Assembly (NCBI GenBank): GCA_963402885.1
Contig: OY727102.1
Coordinates: forward strand, 11,594,001-11,658,000
DNA length: 64,000 nt
Direction of reading: 5' to 3'
Source of the DNA: Antedon bifida
Taxonomy: Eukaryota; Echinodermata; Crinoidea; Comatulida; Antedonidae
Below are positions 42,101-57,100 of this stretch, piece by piece. The notes under the pieces are model-generated. The model ran no database searches, had not been told where the DNA came from, and saw nothing but the letters and a program-made list of their open reading frames with translations. A program made the position numbers and the translations under genes. Within the stretch, counting starts at the first letter, position 1. Every line of letters begins with the position of its first letter.

Positions 42101-45100
42101 TTCATGGCTGTATGTAAATATCCATTGATAAGTTCTGACACGTTACTATTGGACAAGGAACTTAGTAGAACATGAAGCCTGGTTACATTTCTATAAACAA
42201 ATATCATGAAAAAGTGGAGTTGAATGGAGATGATAGTTATTAGTGTTTTATAAAACAGAAAAACATTTGATTAATCTTTTGTAAACAAATGCAGAAAATA
42301 TAATTTGTGTAACGTGAATACAGACATACTTACAATTCATTAACTGAAGTATTCAATAATGCAATTATCTCATGTAGAGTTTTTTCAAGATCTGCTAAAT
42401 GTCCGTCAGATACAATTGGTTTTATCAGTTCAACAATAGCCAGTAGCTCTTGAATTGCATCAAAATCGATAGAGTCCATTGCTGACTCATTAAATAGAAC
42501 AGATAGAAAACCATCAATCTGAAAAAAAAAACAACACAGTCTGATAACCTGTTGGTAGCTTATACAAAGCTATGGGATTGGGTGCAGTGAATACTGATAG
42601 AAAGAGCAGGCCCACATAATTGCTGTAACATTGGCATAGCTGAATTTGAACCAGCGCAGTGAGGCAACCCTCTACTATTATGAAAGTACATACAAGGACA
42701 TCCGTTTTGAAGTCATTAAAAAGTTGTTCAACCAGTAAAACTAGGAGAAGTGCCTTAGGCAATGGTTTTTGGTTAAAATTAATAGTTTCTTTTGTCTTTT
42801 GTAAGTGAACTATTTATTATTATTTTTTAACAGAAGTGAATAACTTTATTAAAACTGTAAAATTGCCTATTTAAAGTTTGATTTTATTAATCTTCATTTT
42901 TCATGTTTTTGGGGACAATACATCTTTAAGATGATGCTAACCTTATGAATCGAATCCAGAACATCAAATCCATAGTGAGCACTTGCGTTCCTAAATAGTA
43001 CTTCAGTACTCAGATTACAGAGAGCCATTTGGAGAACAGATACATCAACTGAATCAGTTAAATCAAACATTTCAATGAAGGTTGACTGGTTGCACATGAC
43101 ATGTTTCCATTTATCTGAGTTCTCTATCTGTGCAAACTATAAACATGCAAACGATTAGTAACTTAAAATTAAATTAGTAACACGTTTATTTAAAAAAAAG
43201 TGTGTTTATAAAACAATGTAAAGAAGGTAGTTTATGTCCAGCCTTAATTTCATAATGAAAAATTAAAATTTGCTATGATACACTATTTATTGTCAAACAG
43301 ATAACTTCTTTTACTTTCGAGATATATTAAGCTCTGTCTACACTATCAAACTTTATGTGATGTGATGTGCCCAGACATGGAACATATTTGGACATATCAC
43401 TACTATATTTGGGCACAAATTTTTTTGTCATACCAGTTTGATAGTCTAGACAGAGCATTTAAGCTCAGTCTACACTATCAAACTTTATGTCACAACAAAA
43501 TGTGATGTGTCATATCACTACCATATTTGGGCATATTACTATCATATTTGGGCACATCACACTTTTTTTGTCAAACTAGTTTGATAGTGTAGACAGAGCT
43601 TTAGATTAGACATTTTGTTTTGCTAACTCAAGTGCATAAAAAGAATAAAAAATGCAATTTAGTTTTACACACTGTATGTACCTTATATATCAACAGTAAA
43701 TTGTCTATGATGGCATGAGTTATGTTTTTTTCTGTCCATTCATTACTTTCTATCATTTCCATCAATGTTTCTTTCAGTAGTTGCTCTATAATTAATGAAG
43801 TAAAGAAAACAAATTTAGACGATTCCAAACACATACACTTTTTTTATGTTTTAAAGTTTTATCAAGGTGAAATGTAATAAATTAATGATGATTTGTTTGT
43901 TAATTGACGAGAAAGCCGTGTTTTGAATATTAGATTGGTTTAGGCCTATTAGCGTAAACACATCATCTTTGATTTTTGGCGATAGTCTGTATTTTCAGTA
44001 ATGCTTTACTTTAGAGTTGGAAATGGAAAATATACACCCACATTTGTATGTTAAATGATGATATCAACTCATAATGATAAGACCTCATTTCATCATTTTC
44101 TTGAATCATTGTACATACTATTATTTTATTGTGATTTGATGAATAAATGTATTTGTATTTGTACCTAGTTCATCAGGGTCTGTTATGGCAAGCATTAAGA
44201 TCTCTGTGACATGTTTAAGCATAGGTGACATTCCTTCTAGGAAATCTTCATCTGAAAACTCTCCAAGAAGTTGTTCCAAAACATCAGTCAAGCTAAAAGA
44301 GAAAACAATTTATAATTGAAAAACTATGCAAAAACTGAAACTCTTTCTGTTGAACACTGTAATTAAACACCAGCCTCTGTGACCACCAGAGGTTAACACA
44401 AAATATAAGGATAATACCACAAATTGCATTGAAATCCTACAACTGTTTATACTATACAGTGGCGGATCCAGGATTTTTAAATAGAGGGAGGGGGTAGTGG
44501 GTGGGGCCGGGCCTAGAAATGGTGAAATGAAAGGCTGAGTGTAATTGGATGTCCTATCTTTTGCATTACAATTTGAGAAACTTAGGGGGGATCTGCACCT
44601 GCTATATGCTCACCAGAAAACTACTTTCAGTAACAAATTTACTACTTTTTCATTGTATAGAATACTTCCCGATTTATTTTTCTTATTTTCTTCCTCCATA
44701 TGAATAAACGTTTTAAATTATTAGTTATAAATTTAATCATCACCCTATTGATGAATATACTTACTTAAGATGTTTAATTTCCATTGAGTAATTTCCAAGA
44801 AGTTCTAAGATTGATTGAAAATTGATATCTTCTGGATCTATTCCAACATGGAACTTTGGTGGATTTTCTAATATAGCTTCAATGTTACTGAGTAACTTCT
44901 CAACATTTGCATGGAACTCTACCCAATCAAACGTTGCGTTTAGATCTATATTTTTGGAGAACTGAAAATAAAAATGAAATTAGCAGATGAGAAATGATGA
45001 ATATAACCAAATGCTAAATTATAGATTGTGCCCCAAAACATGAAAAATAAATATAAATAAAATCAAACTTTGAATAGGCCATTTTATATTTTTAATAAAG

Positions 45101-48100
45101 ATATTCACTTCCGCAGAAGATGAAAAAAACAAAACGAAAAAATGATTTCACTTAAGACAAAATAAATGGTAAAGTAAAAATAGGCTTCCTGTTTTTTTTC
45201 AGTTAAATATTTTTATTTTCTCGATCGATTTTTGGTCAAAGTGAATAGCTATAATTCTCATTCCCAACTACAGTACTAAATTTTTAAATACAATTTTACT
45301 GTATAAAAAATGGAATTAGTGTTTCCTACAGTACCTCCATTGACCACAAGTCAAGTAAAGAATTTGTTGAATTGAGCCATGCTTGTAAATCCACGCTGCA
45401 TAGCATTTCTTGTACTCTATCCACATCTACATTTTCTTCAAACTGGAGTAACGTAAACAAAATTTCCTGATCTCCACATAAACTGGTGATGAGATTATCT
45501 TCAATATAAGCTTTGATGATCTAATTTTAAAAAAAAGAAATTTTACATTCTATTAAAAACAAAGCTAAAAAAAATTACTTAAATTACAATAAAATGCATG
45601 TGAAGCGTTAATAACATCTTCTAATCTACATACATTTACATTTTATCTAAACATATAAAACAAAGACTTGTAAGGCCTACATGGATTATATTCATTTAAA
45701 GATGTACCCTTTAACCAATTCCAAAAAAATTGTAAAAAATATTTCGAAAAAAAGTTGGTAATTTTGAAGTATCATTATTATTATTAACTTTCACCAAAAA
45801 TTTGTCGAAACATTTTTAACTGAAATACAGACGTTTTTTTGTTCAAAGTTTTCGATCAAAACATATCTTATAATGCAACGCGCTTATTTGGCTACTCTGT
45901 ATGCATAATCATAAAACTTCCTCGTGATCTGTGTGAAAACACCTTCTCAACCATGGCGAGTTGTACACAATCCTAATTAGCATCATGCATGCATACTCGT
46001 GGTTCGAAATCTTTGTTTACTTTCGCTCGCAACGATTTTCCAGACGAAATATAATCAAACTAATTTACCTGTTATTTACGTAAACTTGTTGTTTTTGGCT
46101 CGAATTTTCGACTTAAAGTGAATAACTTGGCCAATTTAAATTTAGAATATTTTGACCTTCATTTTTTGTGTTTCAAGGGACAATACATCTTTAAGATAAT
46201 ACACAAATAGGTGCTCACATATAGTTCGAACCCAGGATATGGATTTGGCAGTCAGTATCTCTACTCTAATCTGCAACTCTTGTTATTAAAGTTTGGTATT
46301 GTGAAATAAACATTTAATTATTTTTAATTTTTTAATTAATTATTATTATCATTAATATGTCTTTACATAGATAAACATTAAACATACCATTCCTGGGATA
46401 AAGGTAGCATTTTCAAAGGCTTTTATGACATCTTCTTCAACACCTTCAGCTTCCAAATAATCAATTAAACTTGTTATCAGTAAATCTACAAACGTTTTGT
46501 TTGTACCTATAAAGATATTGAAACAGTAATTTTCCAAGCACCTTCTAATGAGTTTTTTTAGGGTAAAACAAAATGACGATGCTGTGGGTATCAGTGGCTG
46601 GATCTCAATGGAGATACAAATACAATAAGCAAAACGCTAAATCAAAACAATAACACTAGCATTATAGACTTTCATTCAAGGTCCACATAAAAAATAATCA
46701 ACGTCTATAAATGTAAATTAATGAATCTATCTCTATTGCATCTGTAACTATATGTATGCATTTAATAATCTGATAATAATTTCATGTTAATTTAGAAATT
46801 TAATTTTGTACAAAAGGCACAAAGAGACCAGTCTCATTTAGATATAAAAAATAAATAAATGAAAATTGAAAATAAATAGAGAGTATTTTATAATCAAGTA
46901 ATAAAGGAATTAGTTTAGATTCTGCTTGATGTGCTTTAAACAATGATCAAATCAAGCTATAAAGCTCGGTCTACACTATCAAACTAGTTTGACAAAAGTG
47001 TGATTTGCCCAAATATGGTAGTGATATGACATCATCATGCCATATGGGCACATCACATTTTTTGATAGTGTAGACAGAGCTTTAGTAGAAGCACTGGTCT
47101 TACCTATCAGTTCCTCCAGTTCTTGGTTGATAAATTCAATATATGCATTGGTTGTGTGAAATATGAGAGATAATTCTTCACCTAGATGAGTACCGCGCTG
47201 ATTTCGTAATAATTTCAGGATATTGGTACTAAATGATAAATCAATTCCATGATTAATTAAATTTTTTATTTTATTACAACTTATTTATAGAGGGTGACCC
47301 TAAACAGCATATGCTGATAATCAAGGGGTCCTCTTGATGAGTGACATGGCTGTGTATATACTAGTACATCAGGGTAACCCCCTACTTGTCTTGAAAGATG
47401 TACTAGGTTCTTTAAAGTGCACATGAGCCAGAAGTGTACACTGGACATACGGTTTTACTCTTTATCCGAGAAAACTCGTTCTACCACCAGAGTGAAACTC
47501 GAACCCTTGCCGATGTAAATATGGCAAGGTATTACGCTTCCACTGTCTTAACTGCTTGGCCAATCACTAGCCATAGAAAAGATAATTGATTTTTCAATCA
47601 ATGTTCAACAAAAATAATATCTATTATCTATATCTATTCTATAGAATTAATATTTTAAAATTCATATTGTAATTTATATCAAAGATCAATAAACCTACGT
47701 TATATCAAGCTCTCCTGTCCATTCATCTTCTAGGTCATTTAAAATTTCCAAGATGTCATTCAATTGGCTGTCTATCCATTCTTCATTCAACATTTCAAGA
47801 TTTGGCGGATTTTCAATCAGAGCCGCAACAGAGGTAATAAACTGACTCACTACAATAGAACTCGCGGTTAAGTTGAATGACGATTGAGGCTGATGAAATA
47901 AAATAATTATTTAAGCTTGAGGAAGAATACTATACTAATGGATCGATTTTTGCATGCCTTTATAGATATTTGTGCGCATAACTTTGTCATGGTAGAAAAC
48001 AGTGACTCAAATTGGGAACAGTTTTATGTGTATTGTATGTATCTAATAGTGCAATGATATAATACACATTTTGAGTAACAAAATAAAATTAGTTAAACAT

Positions 48101-51100
48101 TTGTGATATTATATCACGTCATCCTGTGCTGATCTGGGAGGTGCAGTACTGCTGGCTACCACGGGTGCATACAGGGCATAATCAAAATTATAATTACATT
48201 TATTTTTACATATTCACTATGCTTTTTGCATGCCTAGATATAGATATTCGTGCGCATAACTTTTTCATGGTTGAACATTGACTCAAACTAATGGGTACCT
48301 CAAGTAGTTGGCTGTATGTTGCAAATATATTTCCCCATTCAGCTTCCAATGTAGGGAGATCAAGAGAGCACAGAGCAGTATGTAGTTCAGTCACATTAAC
48401 CCCTTCCACTATGGTCACAAAACTTTCCAAAACAGCTACATCAGAGCAGAAGGCAATCAACGGATCCGTTTCATTCATGAGGAATTCCATAAACTATAAA
48501 TATAAAAATGTACATATAATATCTTGCTTCTTGGGGCCTGTCTAGATCTGATTCGGTACCTGACATTCACCTCACAAACTTTCACAGAGACCTGTATGAC
48601 AGCGATAAATCTCCTTACTTTTTGGATACTGTACTAATAATAGACATTCTTATAAAGAAAGATATAGCAGTTTGTAGAGCTATACTCTTTAAAACAAGAA
48701 AACAACCATATAATTTTCATGATTTCCAAGTATCATTTACAATACATGCATAGCTTTTATTGGCGCTGCAATAAGTATTATCACATCACAATACTTTATT
48801 CCATGTGCACAACTCATTTGATAACACTTCCATGATATTTTAAAAATATCTCTACCCTTCATCTTCACACATATTGTAGACTAGTAACAAACTATCAACG
48901 TACCGCCTCAGTATCGATTTCAGAGCCTAACTGCAGACCAATGATATTTGAGGTTTGGTCTAAAACAACTTCAAGATAATCTGCTGTTGCGGGTGGAAAT
49001 ATATCAGCAAACGTCAAGTTTTGACCTAAAAACGCAATTATACAAACATGTTGATGTATTAAGTTATTATAAAATGCTTTTAAATGTTACAGTCCCATCA
49101 AGTATTTTTCTATATATAGACAAGTTTTCTTTCAGCTAATGACATCTCTATACTACGGAAGCCCGTTCGGGCCACAAGTTAACTATATTTTAAAAGCTGT
49201 TATCTGGCGGCCGCCACTTAATTATCTGGCCACCACTTAATTATGCAATCATGATTATGCACATGCTACGATGGCAGGTTGCCTAAACATTATTATTATT
49301 AAACTTATTATTAAACATTTATTCCTTAATAAGATTAGTAGGCCTAATCGTAAATACAAATTATTTTCCGTCTTTTTCCTTATCAAATATCACCGTCATA
49401 ATTATCGGATAAAAATAGCAAATTTCACCCTGACTCTTTGTGTTGATGTGTTTATTTAGTTCTTTCACTGATGTACGTGGAAACTGAGATTTTGGTATTG
49501 AGCCTGTTTTAACAAGCATAAGAACAATTTACTAAAATAAAAGGCAGGCAATGCAATCATGATTATGCACATGCTACGACGGCAGGTTGCCTAAACATTG
49601 CCTGCCTTTTATTGCATGCAACATCGCCTCTGATCCAATGCACGTACATGTCACGTGACGGGACATGTACTAATTATTAAGTGGCGGCCTCCAGATAATT
49701 AAGTGGCGGTCGCCAGATAATTAAGTGGCGGCCGCCTATTTTAATGTTGATAATGCAGATAATTAAGTAGCGGCCGCCAGATAACAGCTTTTAAAGTATA
49801 GTTAACTTGTGACCCGAACGAGCTTCCGTACTATACAATATGATTTAACATAAGACATACTGTACCTGGTAAATCATATATTTCACCATTCAGGTGTGCA
49901 AGTATCTGAGTTATGACAACTGAAATATTCCTAATAGATTCCACCTCTTCTGATTCAATTAGTGATTCCAATAAAGCCTGCAAACTGAGATTTAAAAGTA
50001 TGTTATTGAACTTTTTTAATTTAAATTGTTGTAAAAATCAAGTAATTATTACTACCATGCTTACTAATATTAATTTGTTTCAATATTTGAAGAATCTGCA
50101 TTAGTAATTTCTTGTAAAAAAAAATTGCAATTGTGAAAACAGATGTAGTGTATTGTCCCCGCAAAACATGAAAAATAAAGATTAATAAAATCAGACTTTG
50201 AATATGCCATTTTATAGTTTTAACAAAGTTAATCACTTCCGTAGAAAAAAAAAACCAGAAAAAAATGATGTTTTCACTTATAAAATAACAAAATAAACAG
50301 AAAAATTCAACCAAAAAGCAATTGGCTGGCAGCCAATTTGACTATTTTTTGCTTTAAATTACACAAACCAACAGTGGTGTTGGTAGTCTATGAGTGAGAT
50401 ACCTACCTGTATAGACTCTACATATGCCATTATTCCCAATATGGACACCCCTCGAAAGGAAAATGGAATAGTCCAGGCGCCGTAGCGGGCCGTACAAACG
50501 TCTCTCACGCATGACATCGTCCTCATATTCCGAGATCCACGTGATCACGGCGAGGGGAGGCGGGAGGGATTGCTATACAGGTAGGTATCTCACTCATAGA
50601 CTACCAACACCACTGTTGGTTTGTGTAGTCTATTTCGTGAGATCCCTACCTGTATAGACTCTACATATGCCAGAGTAGCACCGGCATCAGGAGGAGGGCG
50701 TGATTGTGACTAAAACCAAACTTACCCTACTTAGAAGGCCGACAAATCGCCGACGCTACGGTCGCCTGGGACGAGACAACGTCCTGAAGGTAGCACGATG
50801 AAAAAGTGGTCTGAGCTCTCCACCATGCCGCCGCTAAAATATCCGAAACGGGCACACCCCGAAATAACGCCCACGAAGCCACTGAGCCACGCACCTCGTG
50901 CATATGAGCTGGCGGCGGCAAGCGTGAAGATGCATACGCTGACTTGATGGCGGAAACGACCCAACGGGCTATCGTATCCTTAGAGGCGGGGCCATGGGGT
51001 TTTATTGTCGTCACAAACAGATGTGACGTTCCGTTTCGTAAATGTTGCGTGCGATTAACATATATTTGTATCGCACGCACTGGGCACCAAAGCCTGTCTT

Positions 51101-54100
51101 CTCGCACAGAGGAGTGCGAGGAAATTTTAGAAATAAAAATGGTTGGTGGAGAGTGATTCAGGGTTTGGGTCTTTGCTAAGAACCCTGCTCGGAAAGTGAG
51201 ACGAACACCGTTGTTCTCAAACCGAATATGGCCAGGGTCTAAGGAAAGTGCGTGAATCTCACCCTTACGCTTACATGACGCTGCGGATACTAGAAACGCA
51301 GTCTTAATAGAAACATCGAGCAGAGATGCTGAACCAAGGGGTTCGTATGGCGGTTTTGTAAGGGCCTCAAGGACCGAGTTTAAGTCCCACCGGGGAAGCA
51401 AAGACCGCACGGGAGGTCGAACATTAAACATTCCTCTTATCAGCATCGATAGTTCTAAAGAGGAGGATACTGACGATCCGTCGGGAAACCTCGGTAATAC
51501 TACCGCAATAGCTGACCGGTACCCCGCTATGGTTCTGACCTGGAGTCCCGACTCAAATAGGTCATGGAGAAACCGGGAGACTTCGCCTAGAGAGGCGGAA
51601 TGAGGATCGATTTCATAACCGGCACACCATTGATAAAAACGCTTAAGGCGGCTGTTGTATAGTGTTCTTGTCGACTCCCGTCGAGACTGGGCTGCCAACA
51701 AGGCAGGCCCGTCTGGAATTCCTGCACTTCTGAGGCGATTCCTGACAAGGGCCAGGCAGTCAGCGTCAGGGATTGCAGGTTGTGAAGGCCCAGCCGGGCC
51801 CGGGATTGAACTAAGAGATCGGGCCGAATTGGCAGGGTCCTGGGCTGAGAATAAAGCAGACTCAGCATTGTGGGAAACCAAGTTTGGACCACCATGGAGC
51901 TACCAGGAGGATTTTGCATTGATGGCGGCGAATGTGAGATATGACCCGAGGGATGAGGGAAAGAGGCGGAAAGGCATACGCCCACATCCCGTTCCATGAG
52001 ATCGACAGGGCGTCGGTGGCCCAGGCCGTGGCTTCTGGGTACCGGGAGCAAAAAATCGGAAGTTGAGCATTCCGGTTCGTTGCAAACAGGTCGATGAGAG
52101 GTCGTCCAAACGTGTTGAAGATCTGTTGGACGACGGCTGTCGATAACATCCACTCGGTCGGCGGAAGGACAGAGCCCTTGCGACGGGAGAGGGCATCGGC
52201 AATCGTGTTGAGTTTGCCGGGAATGTGAAATGCTTTTAGGTGGATCCCCTGCTGGTGGCACCAGTTTAGGAGCTGCCATGTGTAACAACACAGGGTTGGG
52301 GAGTGCGTCCCGCCCTGACGGTTGATGTAAGATACCACCGTGGCGCTGTCGGACAGCACCAAAACAGCCTCCCCGTGACATAAGTGGAGCAGGCTGTGTA
52401 GAGTATTTGAGACTGCAAGAAGTTCTAGGACATTTATGTGGAGGGCTGATTCCAACATGGTCCAGGTTCCCGCTACCTGCTCGGAGGGCGCATGACCGCC
52501 CCACCCAGAGAGGGAGGCGTCGACGGTGACTCGCACCGACGGAATAGGATCGGAGAAAGGTTTTCCCCCGTCCAACCCTCCTGGTTGAAGCCACCACTGA
52601 ACGTGAGAAGCTACGAATGTATTTAGCGGGACCTGGGCCAGAATGTTTCTGGAGGAAGGGGAAAAATGATAAAGGAGGTGGAGTTGCATCGGACGCATGT
52701 GAAGTCGGCAGTCCGGAACTAAATCTACGAAACTCGCAAGGTATCCCAGAACTTTCAGCCACATCAGGGCTGGAGATGATGGTCGGGACAACAGGAGTTT
52801 TATCGCTGCCCGACAGGTCTCTATGCGAGCTTGTGATGGGAACGCCAGGGACCGAATGAGATCTAGACGGGCCCCAAGAAACAGTGGGGACTGAGACGGG
52901 GTGAGAACTGATTTTTGATAATTGATAATGAAACCTGCGGCTTCTGTGATCTTCAATACAAGGCCGACGTGGCTTACGAGGGCCTGTTTGGAATTTGCGA
53001 GAATTAGCCAATCGTCCAGGTACATGAAGATTCTTACCCCCATCGAGTGGAATACTGCCCCCAGTGCCTTGACTACCCGAGTGAAGACCCGTGGGGCAGT
53101 GGACAGACCAAACGGAAGGGCTCTGAACTGGTAAAGTTCCCCGTCCAGGAGAAACCGTAGCCAATGACGGTCCTCTGGGGAAATGGGAATGTGGAAATAG
53201 GCGTCTTTTAAGTCTAGAGATGCTGCCCAGTCCCTGGGACACAGGCCACGTAGGACCGTGACCAGCGTGTCCATTCTGAACCTTACCGGGATTATAAACT
53301 GATTTAAACTTCGGAGGTTGAGAATAGGACGCCAACCCCCCGATGCCTTTTCTGTGAGAAATAGTGTAGAAAGGTAGCCTTTTGTAAGGGATGTGAGAGG
53401 GACTCGTGAGATAGCTCCCTTCTGCATTAATTCTTTGACCCCATCGAATAAGGCCTTCTTCCTGATTGGGCAGGAAGGAATTTGAGTTGGCCTCTGTGGA
53501 CCCATATGCGGAAGTGAGGTGAATTCTATCCTGTAACCCGCGTACAGGGTACTTACAACCCACGAGTCTACTCCCATGGACTCCCAGACCTGTGCGAACA
53601 TCCCTAATCTTCCCCCCACCCGCTCGGTTACAGAAGAACCGAGCCCATCCCCAGGAATGTCACTTCTGGTTCCCACGGCGACCCCGACGCCGCCCTCCCC
53701 CACGGGAGGCATGTTGGGCCGGGTGGGAACTGGCCCGAAAGGGCCGGGGGGAGTAAGTAGGTCCCATGAGCTAGAGTGCGCCAAGGCCCACTCATCGGCG
53801 GTAATGAACTTCGCCGCAGGCCAGCGTATGCAAACCTCGCAGGTCGCAGATTGGCTGCATTTGCGGCAGCGCGGGCACGCCAAATGGCGGTCCAGCTTCG
53901 TGGACGGGCGGGGCCCGCCACACACGGAACAGGCTGCGGCTTTACGAGCAGACATGGCTACAAAACAAGTAAGGATACTGTTGGTAGAAGCTTCCTTCAC
54001 AAGAATGCTAAACACAATAAATCCACAAAGGTATGCGTTGCTAGCCAGGTGTCCTTTGTTATTTTGTTCTTTTAATTAGTTTTCCTTCAAGGTTTCAAGG

Positions 54101-57100
54101 TCACACGTCCGCTTTCCATGGAAAGCGAAAGGAATATGAGGACGATGTCATGCGTGAGAGACGTTTGTACGGCCCGCTACGGCGCCTGGACTATTCCATT
54201 TTCCTTTCGAGGGGTGTCCATATTGGGAATAATGGCATATGTAGAGTCTATACAGGTAGGGATCTCACGAAATAGACTACAGTTTTTTCAGGAAAATAAT
54301 TTTTTTCCCGATCCAATTTTTGATCAAAGATAATAAATATTATGTGACATTAAAATGGAATAATAAAAAAAAAATTGTTTTAATTATTCTTCTAGGGGGA
54401 CAATACATCTTTAAGGAATAATCAAAATATAATAACTGCAGTAATAATTTCAACATGGGTCTCTCACAATTCTTCATAATGAAAAGTGGTTAAAAGATTA
54501 TAATAATAAAGTACAGAAAAATAACATGTTACGCTGCTGTCAAATATTAAGTGCACTGACTATATTACTTACTTTTCCAGATCCTCAACAGTATCTATCT
54601 GGTTGAACAGCGATTCGGTCCAACCATCGTATACAGTCTCCAGTTCCTCAAGGGTCTTTTCTAGCCACTCAAAATCAACTTCAACTTTAGGAGGATTTGC
54701 AATAAGCGTCTGAATTGTTTCTGATAGTTCCATGGCCATAGCAAGATGTGTTTGAAAATCAGCTTCTTTATCCTTTAAAAGAAAAATATGTTTTGATAAT
54801 TAATTAATTGATTATTGTACAGTCAACTCTGCCAATAGTGGACACCTTTGGGCTGGCCAAATATGTCTTGTTTTCTGGAAAGTCTGTATTTGGAATGCGT
54901 TTCAAATGGGAAAAATGAATTTTGGACATTTTGGAACTCAAGAAAAGAGAGAGAGAGAGAGAGTTTCCTGTATTGGAAGAGTTGATTGAAAAAAAATGCA
55001 TGCACGATATTAAAAAAAGGTTGTAGGAAATAGAAAAAGTTAATCCAAATCTAGACCTAACTGTGTCTTGCCTAAGGACCGAAGCAATGCACAATACAAA
55101 TATTACCTGCATAAGCACATCAGTTATTCCAAATACATCGAGTAATTGATACTGAAGCACTGTCATATTGATTTTACAAATAGCCTCTTCAACTTCACCA
55201 AGATCAGTCATACTATCTGGTGGCAACATAAAGGTCTCGTCAAAGCTTCCTTCTTCACAGAGAACAGTAAACGGATCTTCCATTGCGAGAAGCTCAATGA
55301 ACTGTAAATTTAATATAAAATAGCTCTAAGGTACACAATTTCAGCATCTGTAGATGTCAACTAACATCTGTAGATGCCAATGATACCTCAATTAACATCC
55401 AACTACTGTTACCCACACCACTGTTTGTTTTTTTTTATATATATTTAGGAAAGTTGCCAAGGATAACCAAAGGGAATTCATTCACTATCCTTCTTAAAGG
55501 TGGCAATCACCGTTCATAAGACATATACACAAGATGCTCTACATAAACAAAGTCTTATTACAAGTCTTTGGGAGTGGAGTTGTAATTTGTCATTAGAAAA
55601 AATCCATATGACAGGACTTGGATTGGTAGCCAAGCATCATAACCACCAAGCCACAACTCAACTCCGTTGTTTTTCTAGTATTATTTTGTGTAACTTTTGT
55701 ACCTCCTTGAAAGCATCTGGCACCCTTGTCTTAACACATAATTTTGTCTTTTAATAATAAATTAATTGTAATTGTAATTTGTATTTCTGGTCACTGTGTA
55801 CATACCTTAGATGGTGAGATTGTCAAGCTAAGGAAAACATCAACAATTTCTGGAAGAACATCAGACAGTTCAAGGAAATCCCTGATCTCAGATTCGTCCT
55901 TAAAAAGTAACTCCAACTTTGGAAGATCAATTGTTCCTAAAATTGAATACAAATAAATTAACGTTATCAATAAAATCTGAAAAAAAAAACTACGGTAAAC
56001 CTTAAACTGTGATTAATTCATTCTACGTTTCATCATTTATTTGTCAAGAAAAAATAAATACTCATACTAAAAATAATTTTTTAAAAACCTATGAAATAAT
56101 TGTTTAACACATTACTTGTTGAGCTCAAATACAAAACAATTACATTACCATTGACTAATTTAAGAAGCTGATCATTTAGTGCACTATTAATAGACACAGC
56201 AAGACCAAGTTGTTTTTGGAGATCATTATACCACGATTCGTTAGCAAACATCATGCTTAACTGTTCCAGTGTCATTTCATAGCTAAAATGAATAACAATT
56301 ATAATAATAATTTGTGAGAAATTAATAGAGTTTATACATTTCATAGAATAAAATTTTATACAACTTTTGATCATGAATGGCCATAATATGGATAAAAATA
56401 GCAGTAACATTTTATAATCCATAAATAATTTGGATTGGCTAATAGAATTTCCATAACTAAAGTGGTTTTCAAATTAAAATTGCTTCGAAGTTTAAATTAA
56501 TCTTTTTTTTTTGTCTTGTGTGAGTTCATCTCACTTTTATTTCAATTCTATATTATGAATACATTGTATACAGGATACATAATATGTACATTTGTGACAG
56601 TAAGTTTTTTATATAGTAGATACTTACATATAAGATGCTTGAATTCAGTATTAACCATATTTTTTCATTTACAATTTTAGACACGATGTTAATTAAAATT
56701 TTAAATTAATCTAGTTAATGTAATTTCCATTTAAAACGCCTAGTTTTTTACCCTTTTTAATAGGAAGAATAAACACATCAACTTACTCCATAGTATTTCC
56801 CTCCATTTCTGCAAGCCAGAGATCGGTGACAGCGGTCAAATTTGCCAACGTTGTTTCGAGCCATTGTTCGTCCACCCTTATCTGAGGAGGATACATGGCT
56901 AATGTAGCGTACACGGCATTCACATGCTCCTGAAGTATTATCTGTTCCGTCAAGTTGAACGGTCGTGGTTCTATACTTTTGTTCGACAGAATCGATAACT
57001 GAAAATAAAATTAAAAGGTAAAATATATGTCAATATGAGAATACATGCGAAAATTGAATTCTGCATATGTTATTTGCTTTCATTGCATCAACATCAATCC

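Larger units (their letters stand above)
50364..54280 (-). mobile_element. DIRS-type retroelement (tyrosine-recombinase retrotransposon)
   Basis: About 3.9 kb, markedly richer in G+C than the host intron. Parts on the - strand: a Cys-rich N-terminal stretch, reverse transcriptase, RNase H and a methyltransferase-like region (54015-51862), then a tyrosine recombinase (51881-50727). The ends are inverted terminal repeats of about 140 bp, and an internal complementary region at 50542-50670 repeats both ends, the DIRS hallmark. No target duplication is seen, as expected for recombinase-mediated insertion. Long open coding parts and similar ends suggest it looks largely whole and young. A separate gag frame was not recognised. 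Confidence 0.92.

Noticed and set aside
51587-53563. Long second open frame across the DIRS coding region
   Set aside because: It overlaps the RT/RNase H region in another frame and shows no family motifs, so I treat it as a shadow of the GC-rich coding sequence.
53576-54079. + strand open frame of 167 codons in the DIRS element
   Set aside because: Antisense to the RT region start; no recognisable domain.
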